64,000 nucleotides of DNA from Blautia sp. An249 (GCF_002159835.1 NZ_NFJL01000004.1:62001-126000), one strand, 5' to 3'. Positions 17,460-26,428 are shown, counted from the stretch's first letter. The notes: a model not told the origin generated them from the letters alone. Translations and numbers: made by a program.

Positions 17460-18629
17460 ATGTATGAAAAATACGCGGACGCTTTTCACTGGCTGGAAAG
17501 CCAGAAAGAAAATATGATAACTACGCTGAAAAACTTTGTGCAGACTCCAAGCTGCGGACGGGAGCCAGAAGATGTGATAAGCTTTTCGGAAATGTTTCTT
17601 GAATTCCTTGAAAAAGAAGGCTTTTCCTGCAGATATATCCCTGTGGGAAATGAAAACGGGGGAACCATCTCCGCTATATACGGAGAAGAAAGAGAAGGAA
17701 AACCGATTCTTTTCTCCGGTCACTATGACACAGCTCTTTACCGCCAGATCACTGACAAAGAAAATCCCTGGAAAAGGGAAAAGGGAAAACTGTACGGCTC
17801 CGGAGTTCTGGATATGAAGGGTGGTATCGTCATCGCCATTTACTGCGCCAGAGCGCTGAAGCAAATCGGCTGGGACAAGCGCCCCCTTAAGATGATCTGG
17901 TCCGGCGATGAGGAAGTGAATCACAAGGGAAGCAACGGTGGGGAAATTTTCCACAGAGAAGCTCTCGGCTGTGAATGTGCCTTTCACATGGAAACCGGGT
18001 TTCCCGAAAAAGAACTCTGTATCGGCAGAAAAGGCGGAGTTCGCTGTAAGATCCAGGTAGAAGGAATCGACGCCCACGCAGGGAAAGATTTTGAAAAAGG
18101 GCGAAACGCCATCGTGGAAATGGCTTACAAAATCCTGGAAATAAAAAATCTTACCAATATGGACAGAGGCACTACCCTTAATGTGGGAACCATCCAGGGC
18201 GGAACCATTTTCAATTCTGTTCCGGCTCACTGCGAAATCATTGTGGATATGAGGTTCACCTCCAATCAGGAGCTGGCTGACACCAAAGAAAAACTGGAGG
18301 CCATTCTAAAGAAGACCTACGTGGAAGGGACCACTACCCACTGGGAATATATTGACAGTATGCCCGTATTTGAAACAACACCTGAGGGACTAAAACTCTT
18401 TCGTTTTCTCCAGAAAACTGCCGAAAACGCCGGACTTCCCGTTCCTGAGAGTATTTACAGCGGCGGCAGCTCTGACGCTGCGGCAACTGCTATGGCAGGC
18501 GTTCCCACAGTCTGCGCCTGCGGAACCATCGGCGAGTGGAACCACACCACCAAAGAATACATCTGGGAAGATTCTCTGGTGGAACGGGCAAAATTCTTCA
18601 CCGCCGCCATATTAGATATTTTCCAATAA
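17460..18629 (+). CDS. M20 family metallopeptidase
   Basis: About 389 residues. The di-zinc ligands of the ArgE/DapE/CPG2 group are present: S-G-H-Y-D-T, G-V-L-D-M-K-G-G, G-D-E-E-V-N and H-M-E-T-G, with a dimerization domain between about 180 and 300 (G-I-D-A-H-A-G). Family members hydrolyse N-acyl amino acids or small peptides. ATG 17460 is chosen because AAGGAGG at 17444-17450, overlapping the yfcC stop, lies 9 bases upstream; the longer frame from 17358 runs inside yfcC. A fully intact two-gene operon with the carrier is likely. Confidence 0.88.
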   Translation: MYEKYADAFHWLESQKENMITTLKNFVQTPSCGREPEDVISFSEMFLEFLEKEGFSCRYIPVGNENGGTISAIYGEEREGKPILFSGHYDTALYRQITDKENPWKREKGKLYGSGVLDMKGGIVIAIYCARALKQIGWDKRPLKMIWSGDEEVNHKGSNGGEIFHREALGCECAFHMETGFPEKELCIGRKGGVRCKIQVEGIDAHAGKDFEKGRNAIVEMAYKILEIKNLTNMDRGTTLNVGTIQGGTIFNSVPAHCEIIVDMRFTSNQELADTKEKLEAILKKTYVEGTTTHWEYIDSMPVFETTPEGLKLFRFLQKTAENAGLPVPESIYSGGSSDAAATAMAGVPTVCACGTIGEWNHTTKEYIWEDSLVERAKFFTAAILDIFQ

Positions 18630-18644
18630 TTGAACTCCTTAATA

Positions 18645-18683
18645 AAAGGACGCTGATCCCTTTTGAAATCAGCGTCCTTTCCT
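18645..18683. terminator. Bidirectional terminator
   Basis: Arms AAAGGACGCTGAT (18645-18657) and ATCAGCGTCCTTT (18668-18680). It serves the M20 gene and the convergent GerMN gene. Confidence 0.8.
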
Positions 18684-18686
18684 CTT

Positions 18687-19832
18687 CTATCTATTCTTCT
18701 TTTCTGCGGCTTCCTCTGCAGCTTCTGCCGCTTTCTTCTCTGCTTCTGCAGTTCCTGCTGAACTCTCATTTTCCTTTTTCCCAGACTGGGGAGCAGCGGA
18801 CGGCTTCTGTGTGACGGCAGGGGTAGCTTCCACTTTCTGAGGCTTTTTCTCCTGTTCCATCTGCACGCTCTCCTCTTCTTCCTCCTGGATCTCTTCCATC
18901 TTCACCTGATCCACCAACTCTGTATTTTTCTCATAGGGCTGTTTCAGATCCATGCTCTCCCGGAAGACCACGTCCTTCTCACCGTTTACCAGAAACTGCA
19001 CCTGTTTCACCTGACATACGTCCACCAGGGAATTCACAATGGAATACACAGGAATCTGTTCCTGGACAGCCAGCGCTTCTTCCACAAAAGACTGATCGAA
19101 ATTCACGTAACAGGTATCATTGGAGGTGACCACGTTTAACAGATTCAAATCCTCCGGAAGAGTTTCATAATTCCCCTCTTCTCTCGGGCCTTCCAGAAGC
19201 TGCTCCATCACCACCTTTTCCAGGGGAAGATAGCTGTTATAATATACATTTCTCTTTTCCGGAATCAGGGTGTCTCCCTCCCGGTTGGTAAAATACAGGG
19301 TAAGTGAAACATACTGGTAGGAATTTAAATCCTGTCCCTGTTCCACAAAGGTATCTCCGTCCATCAGTCCCACATCTTCTCCCCGGGAATTCTTCAGGGG
19401 CGTTCCCTCTATGGTAAACTGAATGCCGGTCACCTGAGATACGCTCAGAAGAGTTTTCACAATGCCGGCCCGTACCAGAACCTCCCTCTGTGTCTCCATC
19501 TGACTGTAGGCTTTGTTAAAGTCAATCGTTAATATAGTCATATCTTTCGACAGAGTCTGAGAGTTCATTTTTACTCCTTCCGGCAGAAGCCGGACTCTCT
19601 CCTCCGAGTTTTCCTGATTGGTGATCTGCTGCATTAGTTCTGTCACAATCCCCTCTGTGGAGGTTTCCTTAGGCGTATAGTATTCCCCTTTCAACAGATC
19701 CTGACTGCTGTTCAGATAATAAATCTGATAATCGGAGACTTCCTGCTCTTCTTCCTTTACTTTTACCGAGCAGCCTGCCATTACACAGGTTATAAGGGCC
19801 AGTAACAGAATCGAATACATTATTCTTCTCAT
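18687..19832 (-). CDS. Lipoprotein with two GerMN domains
   Basis: 381 residues. The lipobox C-V-M-A-G-C (about 16-21) is followed by two GerMN repeats (about 40-165 and 180-300), the second with L-L-E-G-P and N-V-V-T-S-N-D-T-C-Y-V-N-F-D. The C-terminal 80 residues are a low-complexity tail of Glu, Lys, Ala and Pro. GerMN domains occur in the germination/sporulation protein GerM and in LpqB, the lipoprotein partner of the MtrAB two-component system of Actinobacteria. Here the start overlaps the kinase stop as ATGA, so this lipoprotein may modulate the upstream sensor kinase in a similar way. Confidence 0.88.
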   Translation of the reverse strand: MRRIMYSILLLALITCVMAGCSVKVKEEEQEVSDYQIYYLNSSQDLLKGEYYTPKETSTEGIVTELMQQITNQENSEERVRLLPEGVKMNSQTLSKDMTILTIDFNKAYSQMETQREVLVRAGIVKTLLSVSQVTGIQFTIEGTPLKNSRGEDVGLMDGDTFVEQGQDLNSYQYVSLTLYFTNREGDTLIPEKRNVYYNSYLPLEKVVMEQLLEGPREEGNYETLPEDLNLLNVVTSNDTCYVNFDQSFVEEALAVQEQIPVYSIVNSLVDVCQVKQVQFLVNGEKDVVFRESMDLKQPYEKNTELVDQVKMEEIQEEEEESVQMEQEKKPQKVEATPAVTQKPSAAPQSGKKENESSAGTAEAEKKAAEAAEEAAEKKNR

Positions 19833-21256
19833 TTCGGCACCTCCTGGAGAATATAGGATAAGGGAATCCGAATGGAAAATGTGGTTCCCTCCCCTTCTTT
19901 GCTGTATACTTTAATGGCGCCGTGATGCATGGCAATGGCGCTTTTGGTAATTGCCAGCCCCAGACCGGTTCCTCCGATTTCCTTGGAGTGGGATTTATCC
20001 ACACGGTAAAATCTCTCGAAAATTCTCTCCACCGCATCTTCCGGGATTCCCATTCCGGAATCGGCCACGGTCACATAGAAATATTTATGATCCGCATCCA
20101 GAGAAACTCTTACCCATCCGTCGTCCACGTTGTATTTAATTCCGTTTTCCACCAGATTAGAAACTGCAAGGGTAAACTTCACCTCGTCTACATCTGCTTC
20201 CACCGGACGGAAACTGTCTAAAATCAGGTCAATATTCCTTTTATCCGCAATAGGACGCAGCCTTTTCAGAATATCTTCCAGCAGGTTATTGATGTTCTGT
20301 TTACTGATATTTAAATCGGCCGCTTTCTTATCCATTTTCACCAGGGAAAGCAAATCGGTAATAATTTTATTTTCCCTGTCAATCTCCGCAGTAATGTCCT
20401 GCATAAATTCCTGATACAGTTCTTCCGGCACTCCCTGCTGTCCCACAAGGGAATCTGCCAGCACTTTCATGGAAGTCAGCGGGGTCTTCAGCTCATGGGA
20501 GACATTGGATACGAACTCCTGACGGGATTCGTCCAGCACCTTCATTCTGCTTAACACTTTATTAAATGCATCCGTAATCAGTTCCGTCTCCGTGTAATCC
20601 AGTACGGAAATCGTTCCGCTCTGGAACCCGTCCGTAAGATCTTCTATGGATTTTGTCACCTTTGAGAAAGGCTTCACCAGGAAACCGGAAAGCACATAAC
20701 TGAGAACAATTACAAGAGCAATGATAATTCCCAGGAAAATAAACGCCCTTTGCTCTAACAGAGAAATGGTTGTCTCAATTTCCGTGGTAGACGCCGTAAT
20801 CAGCATAACGCCTGAATTCTCTTCATTGCCGATGGGTATGGCAATCTTCAGAAACTGACTTCTCTGATTGTATCTGCTGCTTTCCTCTCCCTGGAAACAC
20901 CGAATCACATCCGCAGACAGAATGGTTTTTCCCTCATCGATCCCATAGGTGTCTTTAATGACCCGGAAATCCTGATCAATAAGCATAATTCTTCCATTAT
21001 AAACATTCGCCAACAGTTCAAGCTGACTGTTGGCGGCCTCAGAATCCGGATGATTCAGATAATCTTCCTGTATGAAAACATCATTTAAAACATTGCACTG
21101 GCTTTTCACATTGCTGGTACGCAGTTCCATGGCCCGGTCGCTGTACCCTCTAACCACACTGCCGGCAACAATCACACTTGGCACAATTCCCAGAATCACA
21201 AGAAGAATCATAATCCGGAAGCGCAGACTTTTAAAAAAGTTTGACTTTACCTTCAT
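19829..21256 (-). CDS. Sensor histidine kinase, WalK-like
   Basis: 475 residues. TM1 (about 13-34), an extracytoplasmic sensor of about 135 residues, TM2 (171-192), HAMP (about 190-245), HisKA with F-V-S-N-V-S-H-E-L-K-T-P-L (phospho-acceptor His254) and a HATPase domain with N-L-V-E-N-G-I-K-Y-N, D-S-G-M-G-I-P and G-G-T-G-L-G-L-A. It resembles WalK/VicK but has no PAS domain. WalK-type kinases control cell-wall turnover. It lies 12 bases after the response regulator and overlaps the GerMN lipoprotein. Confidence 0.9.
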   Translation of the reverse strand: MKVKSNFFKSLRFRIMILLVILGIVPSVIVAGSVVRGYSDRAMELRTSNVKSQCNVLNDVFIQEDYLNHPDSEAANSQLELLANVYNGRIMLIDQDFRVIKDTYGIDEGKTILSADVIRCFQGEESSRYNQRSQFLKIAIPIGNEENSGVMLITASTTEIETTISLLEQRAFIFLGIIIALVIVLSYVLSGFLVKPFSKVTKSIEDLTDGFQSGTISVLDYTETELITDAFNKVLSRMKVLDESRQEFVSNVSHELKTPLTSMKVLADSLVGQQGVPEELYQEFMQDITAEIDRENKIITDLLSLVKMDKKAADLNISKQNINNLLEDILKRLRPIADKRNIDLILDSFRPVEADVDEVKFTLAVSNLVENGIKYNVDDGWVRVSLDADHKYFYVTVADSGMGIPEDAVERIFERFYRVDKSHSKEIGGTGLGLAITKSAIAMHHGAIKVYSKEGEGTTFSIRIPLSYILQEVPK

Positions 21257-21268
21257 GCCATCCCTCTC

Positions 21269-21958
21269 TTAACTCTGGAAATAGTATCCTACGCCCCACT
21301 TGGTATGAACGTACTTGGGCTCGCTGGGGTTTGTCTCAATCTTTTCTCTCAGTCTCCGAATATGTACGTCCACTGTCCGGACATCGCCGGGGTATTCATA
21401 TCCCCATACAATATTCAGCAGGTTCTCCCGGCTGTAAACTTTATTGGGATTAAAAACCAGAAGCTCCAGCACATCAAATTCCTTGGCAGTAAGATTAATC
21501 TCTTTTCCGGCAATAAATACCCGTCTGCCTTCACAGTCCATACGGAGATCTCCCACTTCCACGGTTTTCGCCTTTTCTTTTTCTTCATGATCAGAACCTG
21601 CACGGCGGATAATGGCTTTAATTCTGGCCTTTACTTCCAGAATGTTAAAGGGCTTGGTAATATAGTCGTCCGCGCCGTACTCCAGTCCCAGGATCTTGTC
21701 CATATCCTCGCCTTTGGCTGTCAGCATTACGATAGGAACGTTTGAGAATTCCCGAATCTGCTGGCATACCTGCAGGCCATCCAACTTGGGAAGCATTAAA
21801 TCCAGCAAAATAATGTCGTATTTCTTTTCTTTTGCCTTTTCCACTGCTTCTTCCCCGTCATAAGCGCAGTCAACTTCCATTCCATCCTGTTCCAGGCTGA
21901 AACGGATTCCCTTAACAATGAGTTTTTCATCATCTACCACTAATACTTTTCTGCTCAT
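21269..21958 (-). CDS. OmpR/PhoB response regulator, WalR-like
   Basis: 229 residues. Receiver domain with D-D-E at 9-11, phospho-acceptor Asp53 in L-L-D-L-M-L-P, T-A-K and a C-terminal winged helix (G-Y-E-Y-P-G-D-V-R-T-V-D-V-H-I-R-R-L-R-E-K-I) very close to WalR/YycF. It is paired with the kinase downstream. No walH/walI homologue is adjacent; instead there is a GerMN lipoprotein. Confidence 0.93.
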   Translation of the reverse strand: MSRKVLVVDDEKLIVKGIRFSLEQDGMEVDCAYDGEEAVEKAKEKKYDIILLDLMLPKLDGLQVCQQIREFSNVPIVMLTAKGEDMDKILGLEYGADDYITKPFNILEVKARIKAIIRRAGSDHEEKEKAKTVEVGDLRMDCEGRRVFIAGKEINLTAKEFDVLELLVFNPNKVYSRENLLNIVWGYEYPGDVRTVDVHIRRLREKIETNPSEPKYVHTKWGVGYYFQS

Positions 21959-21968
21959 GATACTCTCC

Positions 21969-22592
21969 TTATCCTACTACAATCTCATCCTTTATCTTTT
22001 CAAAAATGCCTTCTTTAATGCCGTCTACATTCATAATTTCTTCCACAGAAGAAAAACCTCCGTTTTTCTCCCGGTATTCGATAATCGCTTCGGCTCTGGA
22101 CTGTCCGATTCCGCTCAGTGTCTGAAGCTGCGTCTCATCTGCAGTATTAATATTCACCTTTCCCTCCTGCCCCTGTGCCGGACTCTGTCCGGCGGCCTGG
22201 GGTTGGGACATCCCCTGAGCCTGAAACTCTTCTTTGGTCAGCACCAGAATCTGTTCTCCATCCTGTGCCATTTGAGCCTGATTAATACTCTCCGGCTCTG
22301 CCTCCTGGGTAAATCCCCCGGCTTTCTCAATGGCTTCATAAATTCTCGCACCAGATTTCAGTTGGTATACTCCAGGCTTATTCACTGCTCCGCCCACATC
22401 CACGTAAATGGTCTGAACAGAGGTTACCGCAGGCGTCTGGCCGGGGACGGGAGAAACTTCCTGTGTCAGCTCTTCCGGCCGTTCTTCTGAAATTTCTTCC
22501 TCTGTAAAAATTTCTGCTTCTGTATCGCTGCAGCCCTCTACAAAAAGAACATACCCTAACAGAAGCAAAAGAAGTTTCTTTTTTAATTTCAT
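21969..22592 (-). CDS. comEA: ComEA-like DNA-binding lipoprotein
   Basis: 207 residues. The N-terminus ends in V-L-F-V-E-G-C, a lipobox-like site, whereas B. subtilis ComEA has an uncleaved anchor. An SLBB domain (about 60-125, V-D-V-G-G-A-V-N-K-P-G-V-Y) is followed by a linker and a C-terminal double helix-hairpin-helix (V-N-I-N-T-A-D-E-T-Q-L-Q-T-L-S-G-I-G-Q-S-R-A) that binds double-stranded DNA. ComEA hands captured DNA to the ComEC channel. It stands 10 bases before the WalR-like regulator in the same operon. Confidence 0.9.
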   Translation of the reverse strand: MKLKKKLLLLLLGYVLFVEGCSDTEAEIFTEEEISEERPEELTQEVSPVPGQTPAVTSVQTIYVDVGGAVNKPGVYQLKSGARIYEAIEKAGGFTQEAEPESINQAQMAQDGEQILVLTKEEFQAQGMSQPQAAGQSPAQGQEGKVNINTADETQLQTLSGIGQSRAEAIIEYREKNGGFSSVEEIMNVDGIKEGIFEKIKDEIVVG

Positions 22593-22599
22593 ATGCGTT

Positions 22600-22623
22600 C
22601 TCCTTTACAGTTGTCCTGTAAAG
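22600..22623 (-). promoter_or_regulatory. Hairpin overlapping the comEA ribosome binding site
   Basis: CTTTACAG (22603-22610) and CTGTAAAG (22616-22623) form an 8-base stem with a 5-base loop. On the minus-strand mRNA the 3' arm includes the first bases of AAAGGAG, the comEA ribosome binding site, so the hairpin could occlude translation start. Confidence 0.45.
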
Positions 22624-22652
22624 TTCCCGGCAGCCATACATAACCTTGTCTT

Positions 22653-22681
22653 ATTTTAACGAATTCCTAAAAATATTACAA
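22653..22681 (-). promoter_or_regulatory. Predicted promoter of the comEA-walRK-gerMN operon
   Basis: On the minus strand TTGTAA (22681-22676) and TAAAAT (22658-22653) with a 17-base spacer, about 60 bases before the comEA start. Confidence 0.55.
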
Positions 22682-22704
22682 TAGGTAATCAAAACAATTA
22701 CAAA

Positions 22705-23139
22705 TTATTTATCCCACTTAAAAATTACAATTCCCACAATGGCAATGGCCATCCCCATAAGCTTTCTCCACTCAAAAGGCTGCTTTTCCACACCGAACAT
22801 TCCCAGAAGTTCGATGACATAGGCCACTGCAAGCTGTGCAATTACAATCAGCATGGCGGCTCTGGCCGGCCCCAGACTCCCCATGCTCTGAATCACGGTA
22901 ATAGTAATAAAAGCGCCGATTACTCCTCCCAGAAGAGTATATTTCTGATCCACCTGCCACAAAGCCCCGATTTCCTGTCTGCCCGTACAGAACCAGGCCA
23001 CAATACAGACAATAAAAGCAGACAACTGTACCCATCCGGTAGACACCCAGAGGCTTGTCTGCTTTGTAACTTCTGTGTTAAAAACTCCCTGGACACTCAT
23101 TAAAGCTCCTGATAATAAAGCGGTCAATATTCCCAGCAT
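22705..23139 (-). CDS. DMT superfamily transporter, YdcZ/DUF606 type
   Basis: 144 residues with about five hydrophobic helices. The start M-L-G-I-L-T-A-L-L-S-G-A-L-M-S-V-Q-G-V-F-N matches the YdcZ (DUF606) half-size members of the drug/metabolite transporter superfamily. Such proteins usually act as dimers; the substrate is unknown. It appears to be a single gene between comEA and the ABC exporter. Confidence 0.8.
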   Translation of the reverse strand: MLGILTALLSGALMSVQGVFNTEVTKQTSLWVSTGWVQLSAFIVCIVAWFCTGRQEIGALWQVDQKYTLLGGVIGAFITITVIQSMGSLGPARAAMLIVIAQLAVAYVIELLGMFGVEKQPFEWRKLMGMAIAIVGIVIFKWDK

Positions 23140-23197
23140 TGTCCTGCCTCCTGCTTTTTCTTTTTAGAGTGTCCGGGGGCATGATATTTTATACGGT

Positions 23198-24436
23198 TCA
23201 GGAAGCTTTTCTTCCTGCCATTTTTATGGCCTTTCCCAATTTAATGGGATTTCCGTACATCAGAGTTCCCATACGGAATATTTTCGCTGCCAGAATTCCC
23301 GCCACCACACAGGATACTGCCAGCAGGGCTGCGGATATTCCGATCTCCCACCACTGTACGCTGCCCATGGCAATGCGGATAAACATGGCGTTGTGAGATA
23401 AGAATGGAATATAGGATGTAATTTTTGCAAGGATTCCATCGGCGTCATTGAGGGCATATACGGCAACCAGGAAGGAAACCACATAGAGGAAGATCAGCGT
23501 GGAAGAACTCTTGCTGATGTCTTCGGTCTTGGAAACCAGGGCTCCCAGCATACCGAAAGCCATGGCATACAGCAGATAGCCCAACATGCCAAACACGATA
23601 TACGCACCCAGTACCGGAGCCGGAATGTAAAGAAGGAAATCCAGAATTCCTCCCCATGCGTCCCGGAAAACAGCGTAGGCGCCAAAAGTGACTCCAATGA
23701 AGATTCCCATCTGAATCATGCCGGCTAAGGCTCCGGCCACCACTTTTCCGAAAATCAGGTTATTGGAATTTACGCTGGTTACCAGAATCTCAATGGTCCG
23801 GTTGCTCTTCTCTGTGGTAATTGCTGTGGCGATCATCTGTCCATAGAACAGGATCAGCAGATACATAGCGAAAATCAGTACATAAGTATAGGCATAATTG
23901 CCTGCGCTGTCTTTTCCCAGAATCTGAGTATCTCCCGTGGGAAGAATGCTCTGGAACTCTGTAATTTCTGTTTCCGACATTCCTTTCCCTTCCAGGTAGA
24001 GATTTTCCATCTGCATCTTCAGCGCCTCTTCAAACCTGGTCTGCAGGCTGTCGTACATGGAATTATTTAAAACCACATACGTGTAATGTCCGTCCTTCTT
24101 AAGGAGAAAGCCTGCCTTCACCTTTCCGGATTTTACGTCTTCTTTCAGAGTATCTTCTGCTTCCTCGAAAATACAGGGGTATCCTAAAAGCTGCTCTGCC
24201 TGCTGAGGGCTCTGGAAGATTTCCGCCTCCTGGTAAATGGATACCGTATCCTCTTCCGCTCCTGCTTCCTTTTGGCTTTCTGTTTGTTCTCCTTTATCCA
24301 GAAGCCCCGGAATCAGGGGCGGAACAGCCACTGCAGCCGCAAGAATCACTGCAAAAATCACTGTGGTGAGAACGAAGCTTTTATTTTTAAAGTAATTGTT
24401 CAGTTCAAACTGAAGTACGGTAAGAAACTGTTTCAT
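23198..24436 (-). CDS. ABC-2 type exporter permease (NatB-like)
   Basis: 412 residues. One N-terminal helix (about 20-43), a large extracytoplasmic segment (about 45-190) and five or six C-terminal helices, the layout of NatB/ABC-2 permeases. T-T-E-K-S-N-R-T-I-E-I-L-V-T-S-V is the typical motif of this class. Its start overlaps the stop of the ATPase as ATGA, so the two are coupled. NatAB exports sodium in B. subtilis, but the substrate here cannot be told from sequence. Confidence 0.88.
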   Translation of the reverse strand: MKQFLTVLQFELNNYFKNKSFVLTTVIFAVILAAAVAVPPLIPGLLDKGEQTESQKEAGAEEDTVSIYQEAEIFQSPQQAEQLLGYPCIFEEAEDTLKEDVKSGKVKAGFLLKKDGHYTYVVLNNSMYDSLQTRFEEALKMQMENLYLEGKGMSETEITEFQSILPTGDTQILGKDSAGNYAYTYVLIFAMYLLILFYGQMIATAITTEKSNRTIEILVTSVNSNNLIFGKVVAGALAGMIQMGIFIGVTFGAYAVFRDAWGGILDFLLYIPAPVLGAYIVFGMLGYLLYAMAFGMLGALVSKTEDISKSSSTLIFLYVVSFLVAVYALNDADGILAKITSYIPFLSHNAMFIRIAMGSVQWWEIGISAALLAVSCVVAGILAAKIFRMGTLMYGNPIKLGKAIKMAGRKAS

Positions 24437-25350
24437 TGCCCGTCACCTGCCTTTTCCACAAATATGTCGTTCAGAGAAGGTTCAAACAAACCGAAATACT
24501 CCAAATCCACTTCATATTCCAGCAGTCTCTTCAGTATTTCCGCTTTCGCTCCCTCCCGGTTTTCTCTGATAATCAGGCGATCCTTCTGTACTCTTTCCAC
24601 AGTCAGAATATCGCTGAACGCATCCCCCATCAAAAACGCCAGTTCCTGAGGCGTAAGGGATAATGCCTGCACCATCAGACGGTTTTTGCCGAATTCCCGT
24701 TTGATTTCTTTCAGGTTTCCGTCTAATACCACTTCTCCTGATTTCAGGATAACAATATTCTCACAGAATTCTTCCACATAACTCATCTGGTGGCTGGAGA
24801 AAATCACCAGTTTTCCCTGGCCGATGACTTCCTGAATAACATCTTTTAATATCTGGGAATTAACCGGATCCAGCCCTGAAAAAGGCTCGTCCAGGATCAC
24901 AATTTCCGGATCACATACCAGAGTCTGTGCAAGCTGAATTTTCTGCTGATTCCCTTTTGACAGGGTATCTAACTGTTTGTTTTCGTACTCTGCCACTTCC
25001 AGCCTCTTCAGCCATTTCTTCGTATTCTTTCTGGCCTGTGATTTAGACAGACCGCGCAGCATCCCCATATAAATAAGCTGCTCTCCTACTTTCTTTTTAG
25101 GATACATTCCTCTCTCTTCCGGCAGATACCCAATCTGATATTCCCCCTGTCGGAACTTCTTCCCGTCTACGGTAATACTGCCGCTATTGGCCTGGAACAC
25201 ATTCATCAGAATCCGGATAGTGGTTGTCTTGCCCGCTCCGTTTCTTCCTAAAAGTCCCAGCGCCGTTCCGCTGCTGACGGAAAAAGAGATGCCGTGAAGA
25301 ACTTCTTTCTCACCGAATGATTTTTTAATATCTCTGACTTCCAGTTTCAT
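24433..25350 (-). CDS. ABC transporter ATP-binding protein (NatA-like)
   Basis: 305 residues. Walker A G-R-N-G-A-G-K-T-T near residue 36, signature L-S-K-G-N-Q-Q-K-I-Q-L-A-Q, Walker B V-I-L-D-E-P-F-S-G-L-D, and an H-loop S-S-H-Q-M. The DUF4162-like C-terminal region is typical of ABC-2 exporters of the NatA group. It sits 3 bases after the DUF3169-like gene and overlaps the permease. Confidence 0.92.
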   Translation of the reverse strand: MKLEVRDIKKSFGEKEVLHGISFSVSSGTALGLLGRNGAGKTTTIRILMNVFQANSGSITVDGKKFRQGEYQIGYLPEERGMYPKKKVGEQLIYMGMLRGLSKSQARKNTKKWLKRLEVAEYENKQLDTLSKGNQQKIQLAQTLVCDPEIVILDEPFSGLDPVNSQILKDVIQEVIGQGKLVIFSSHQMSYVEEFCENIVILKSGEVVLDGNLKEIKREFGKNRLMVQALSLTPQELAFLMGDAFSDILTVERVQKDRLIIRENREGAKAEILKRLLEYEVDLEYFGLFEPSLNDIFVEKAGDGQ

Positions 25351-25353
25351 TGA

Positions 25354-26121
25354 TTACTCCTTACTTATTTTTCCTTTCTGCAGTTTTAATGAATAGTAAC
25401 AGTACATAATTCCCATGGTTCCCCATAGAATTCCAATCAGCACAATGGCCAGAACTCCTGTCTGCCAGGTAATTTCCCCCATAAGGGCAACTACCATAAG
25501 AACTGCCAGTACCCACTGGCTTCCCCTGTAAGTTTTATAAGCGCTTTGGTAAATAACTTCCCTTTCCGCCTCGTCACAGCTCTGCAGCCAGACTTCATCA
25601 AAGTTCAGATCCGAAGGATCTCCCATCTTCTCCGGATAGATGGACTGAATCAGTCTTACCATTTTTATGTGTGCTACAGCATAGACTACGCAGATCAGGA
25701 TGAACATAATGGTAGCCATCCAGAATCCCCGGGGGATTTCTCCTTTCGGAACACCGGCGAACACTCCATAGAATATCATAGCCAGTATGAAAGATACCAT
25801 GGCAAATACTGTAAACAGGGTATTATAGTATTCGATTCCATATTCTATCTTCTCAATCTGCTCATCGTCCTCTTCTGACTGATGTTGTTTTCTTAAATCC
25901 TTTACTTTATTGTAACTCCAGACAACGGCAGCCAGCTCAATAAGGAACAGCAGGAGAAAAATCCAGTGAGCCTGAGCGCCTATCCAGGACTCCAGTCCTT
26001 TCATCTCTTTTCCCATATGAGCCACTTTGGTTCCCAGAACCACCAGTCCCAATATTCCTCCCAGCACAGCCCCTACTGCTGTTTTAATTGCCAGTTTGAT
26101 ATAAGAACCCTTATTTTTCAT
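25354..26121 (-). CDS. DUF3169-like membrane protein
   Basis: About 255 residues with six hydrophobic helices in pairs (around 5-30, 42-60, 95-120, 130-155, 200-220 and 225-245) and a charged loop rich in Glu/Asp near residue 80. The pattern and the pairing with an XRE regulator fit the DUF3169 family, whose function is unknown. ATG 26121 has GAGGAGG upstream and overlaps the XRE gene by 11 bases; the longer frame to 26169 lies inside that gene. It is cotranscribed with the ABC exporter, so it may be an accessory or immunity-type membrane factor. Confidence 0.7.
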   Translation of the reverse strand: MKNKGSYIKLAIKTAVGAVLGGILGLVVLGTKVAHMGKEMKGLESWIGAQAHWIFLLLFLIELAAVVWSYNKVKDLRKQHQSEEDDEQIEKIEYGIEYYNTLFTVFAMVSFILAMIFYGVFAGVPKGEIPRGFWMATIMFILICVVYAVAHIKMVRLIQSIYPEKMGDPSDLNFDEVWLQSCDEAEREVIYQSAYKTYRGSQWVLAVLMVVALMGEITWQTGVLAIVLIGILWGTMGIMYCYYSLKLQKGKISKE

Positions 26122-26329
26122 TCTCTCCCTCCTCAATATATGTAAAAATATCTTCCACTCTGCTTTCAAATATCTTTGCCAGCTTCAGGGCAAGTACCAC
26201 AGACGGGGAATAGTCTCCCCGTTCAATCAGGCTGATTGTCTGGCGCGAAACGCCGGCCCGCTTCCCCAGTTCAGATTGGTTTATATTCAGTTTTGCTCTG
26301 TATTCTTTTAATCTGTTTTCTAATGGCAT
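26111..26329 (-). CDS. XRE family transcriptional regulator
   Basis: 72 residues, a single Cro/CI-type helix-turn-helix domain (N-I-N-Q-S-E-L-G-K-R-A-G-V-S-R-Q-T-I-S-L-I-E-R-G) with a short tail. Such mini-regulators typically repress their own operon with a membrane protein and an ABC exporter. First gene of the operon; three similar dyads upstream are likely its binding sites. Start ATG 26329 has only a poor AAGG motif 4 bases upstream, so the G10 tract further upstream may act as the ribosome binding site. Confidence 0.85.
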   Translation of the reverse strand: MPLENRLKEYRAKLNINQSELGKRAGVSRQTISLIERGDYSPSVVLALKLAKIFESRVEDIFTYIEEGENEK

Positions 26330-26340
26330 ACAGCCTTTTA

Positions 26341-26350
26341 CCCCCCCCCC
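26341..26350 (-). repeat. G10 homopolymer tract in the XRE leader
   Basis: Ten C on the plus strand, so ten G in the minus-strand transcript, 11 bases before the XRE start codon. It lies between the predicted transcription start and the gene. Homopolymers of this length are prone to slipped-strand mispairing. Confidence 0.7.
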
Positions 26351-26408
26351 TAAAAAATTTGCACCTTACCTGCTGAGCTCATTTTCTCTACAGTCCTTTC
26401 TTTTGTTT

Positions 26409-26428
26409 TTGACTTATATCTTTGTCGA
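26409..26428. promoter_or_regulatory. Operator-like dyad 1 (degenerate)
   Basis: TTGACTT-N6-TTGTCGA, the same 7-6-7 geometry as the two better dyads next to it. Its centre is 21 bases from that of dyad 2. Confidence 0.45.
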
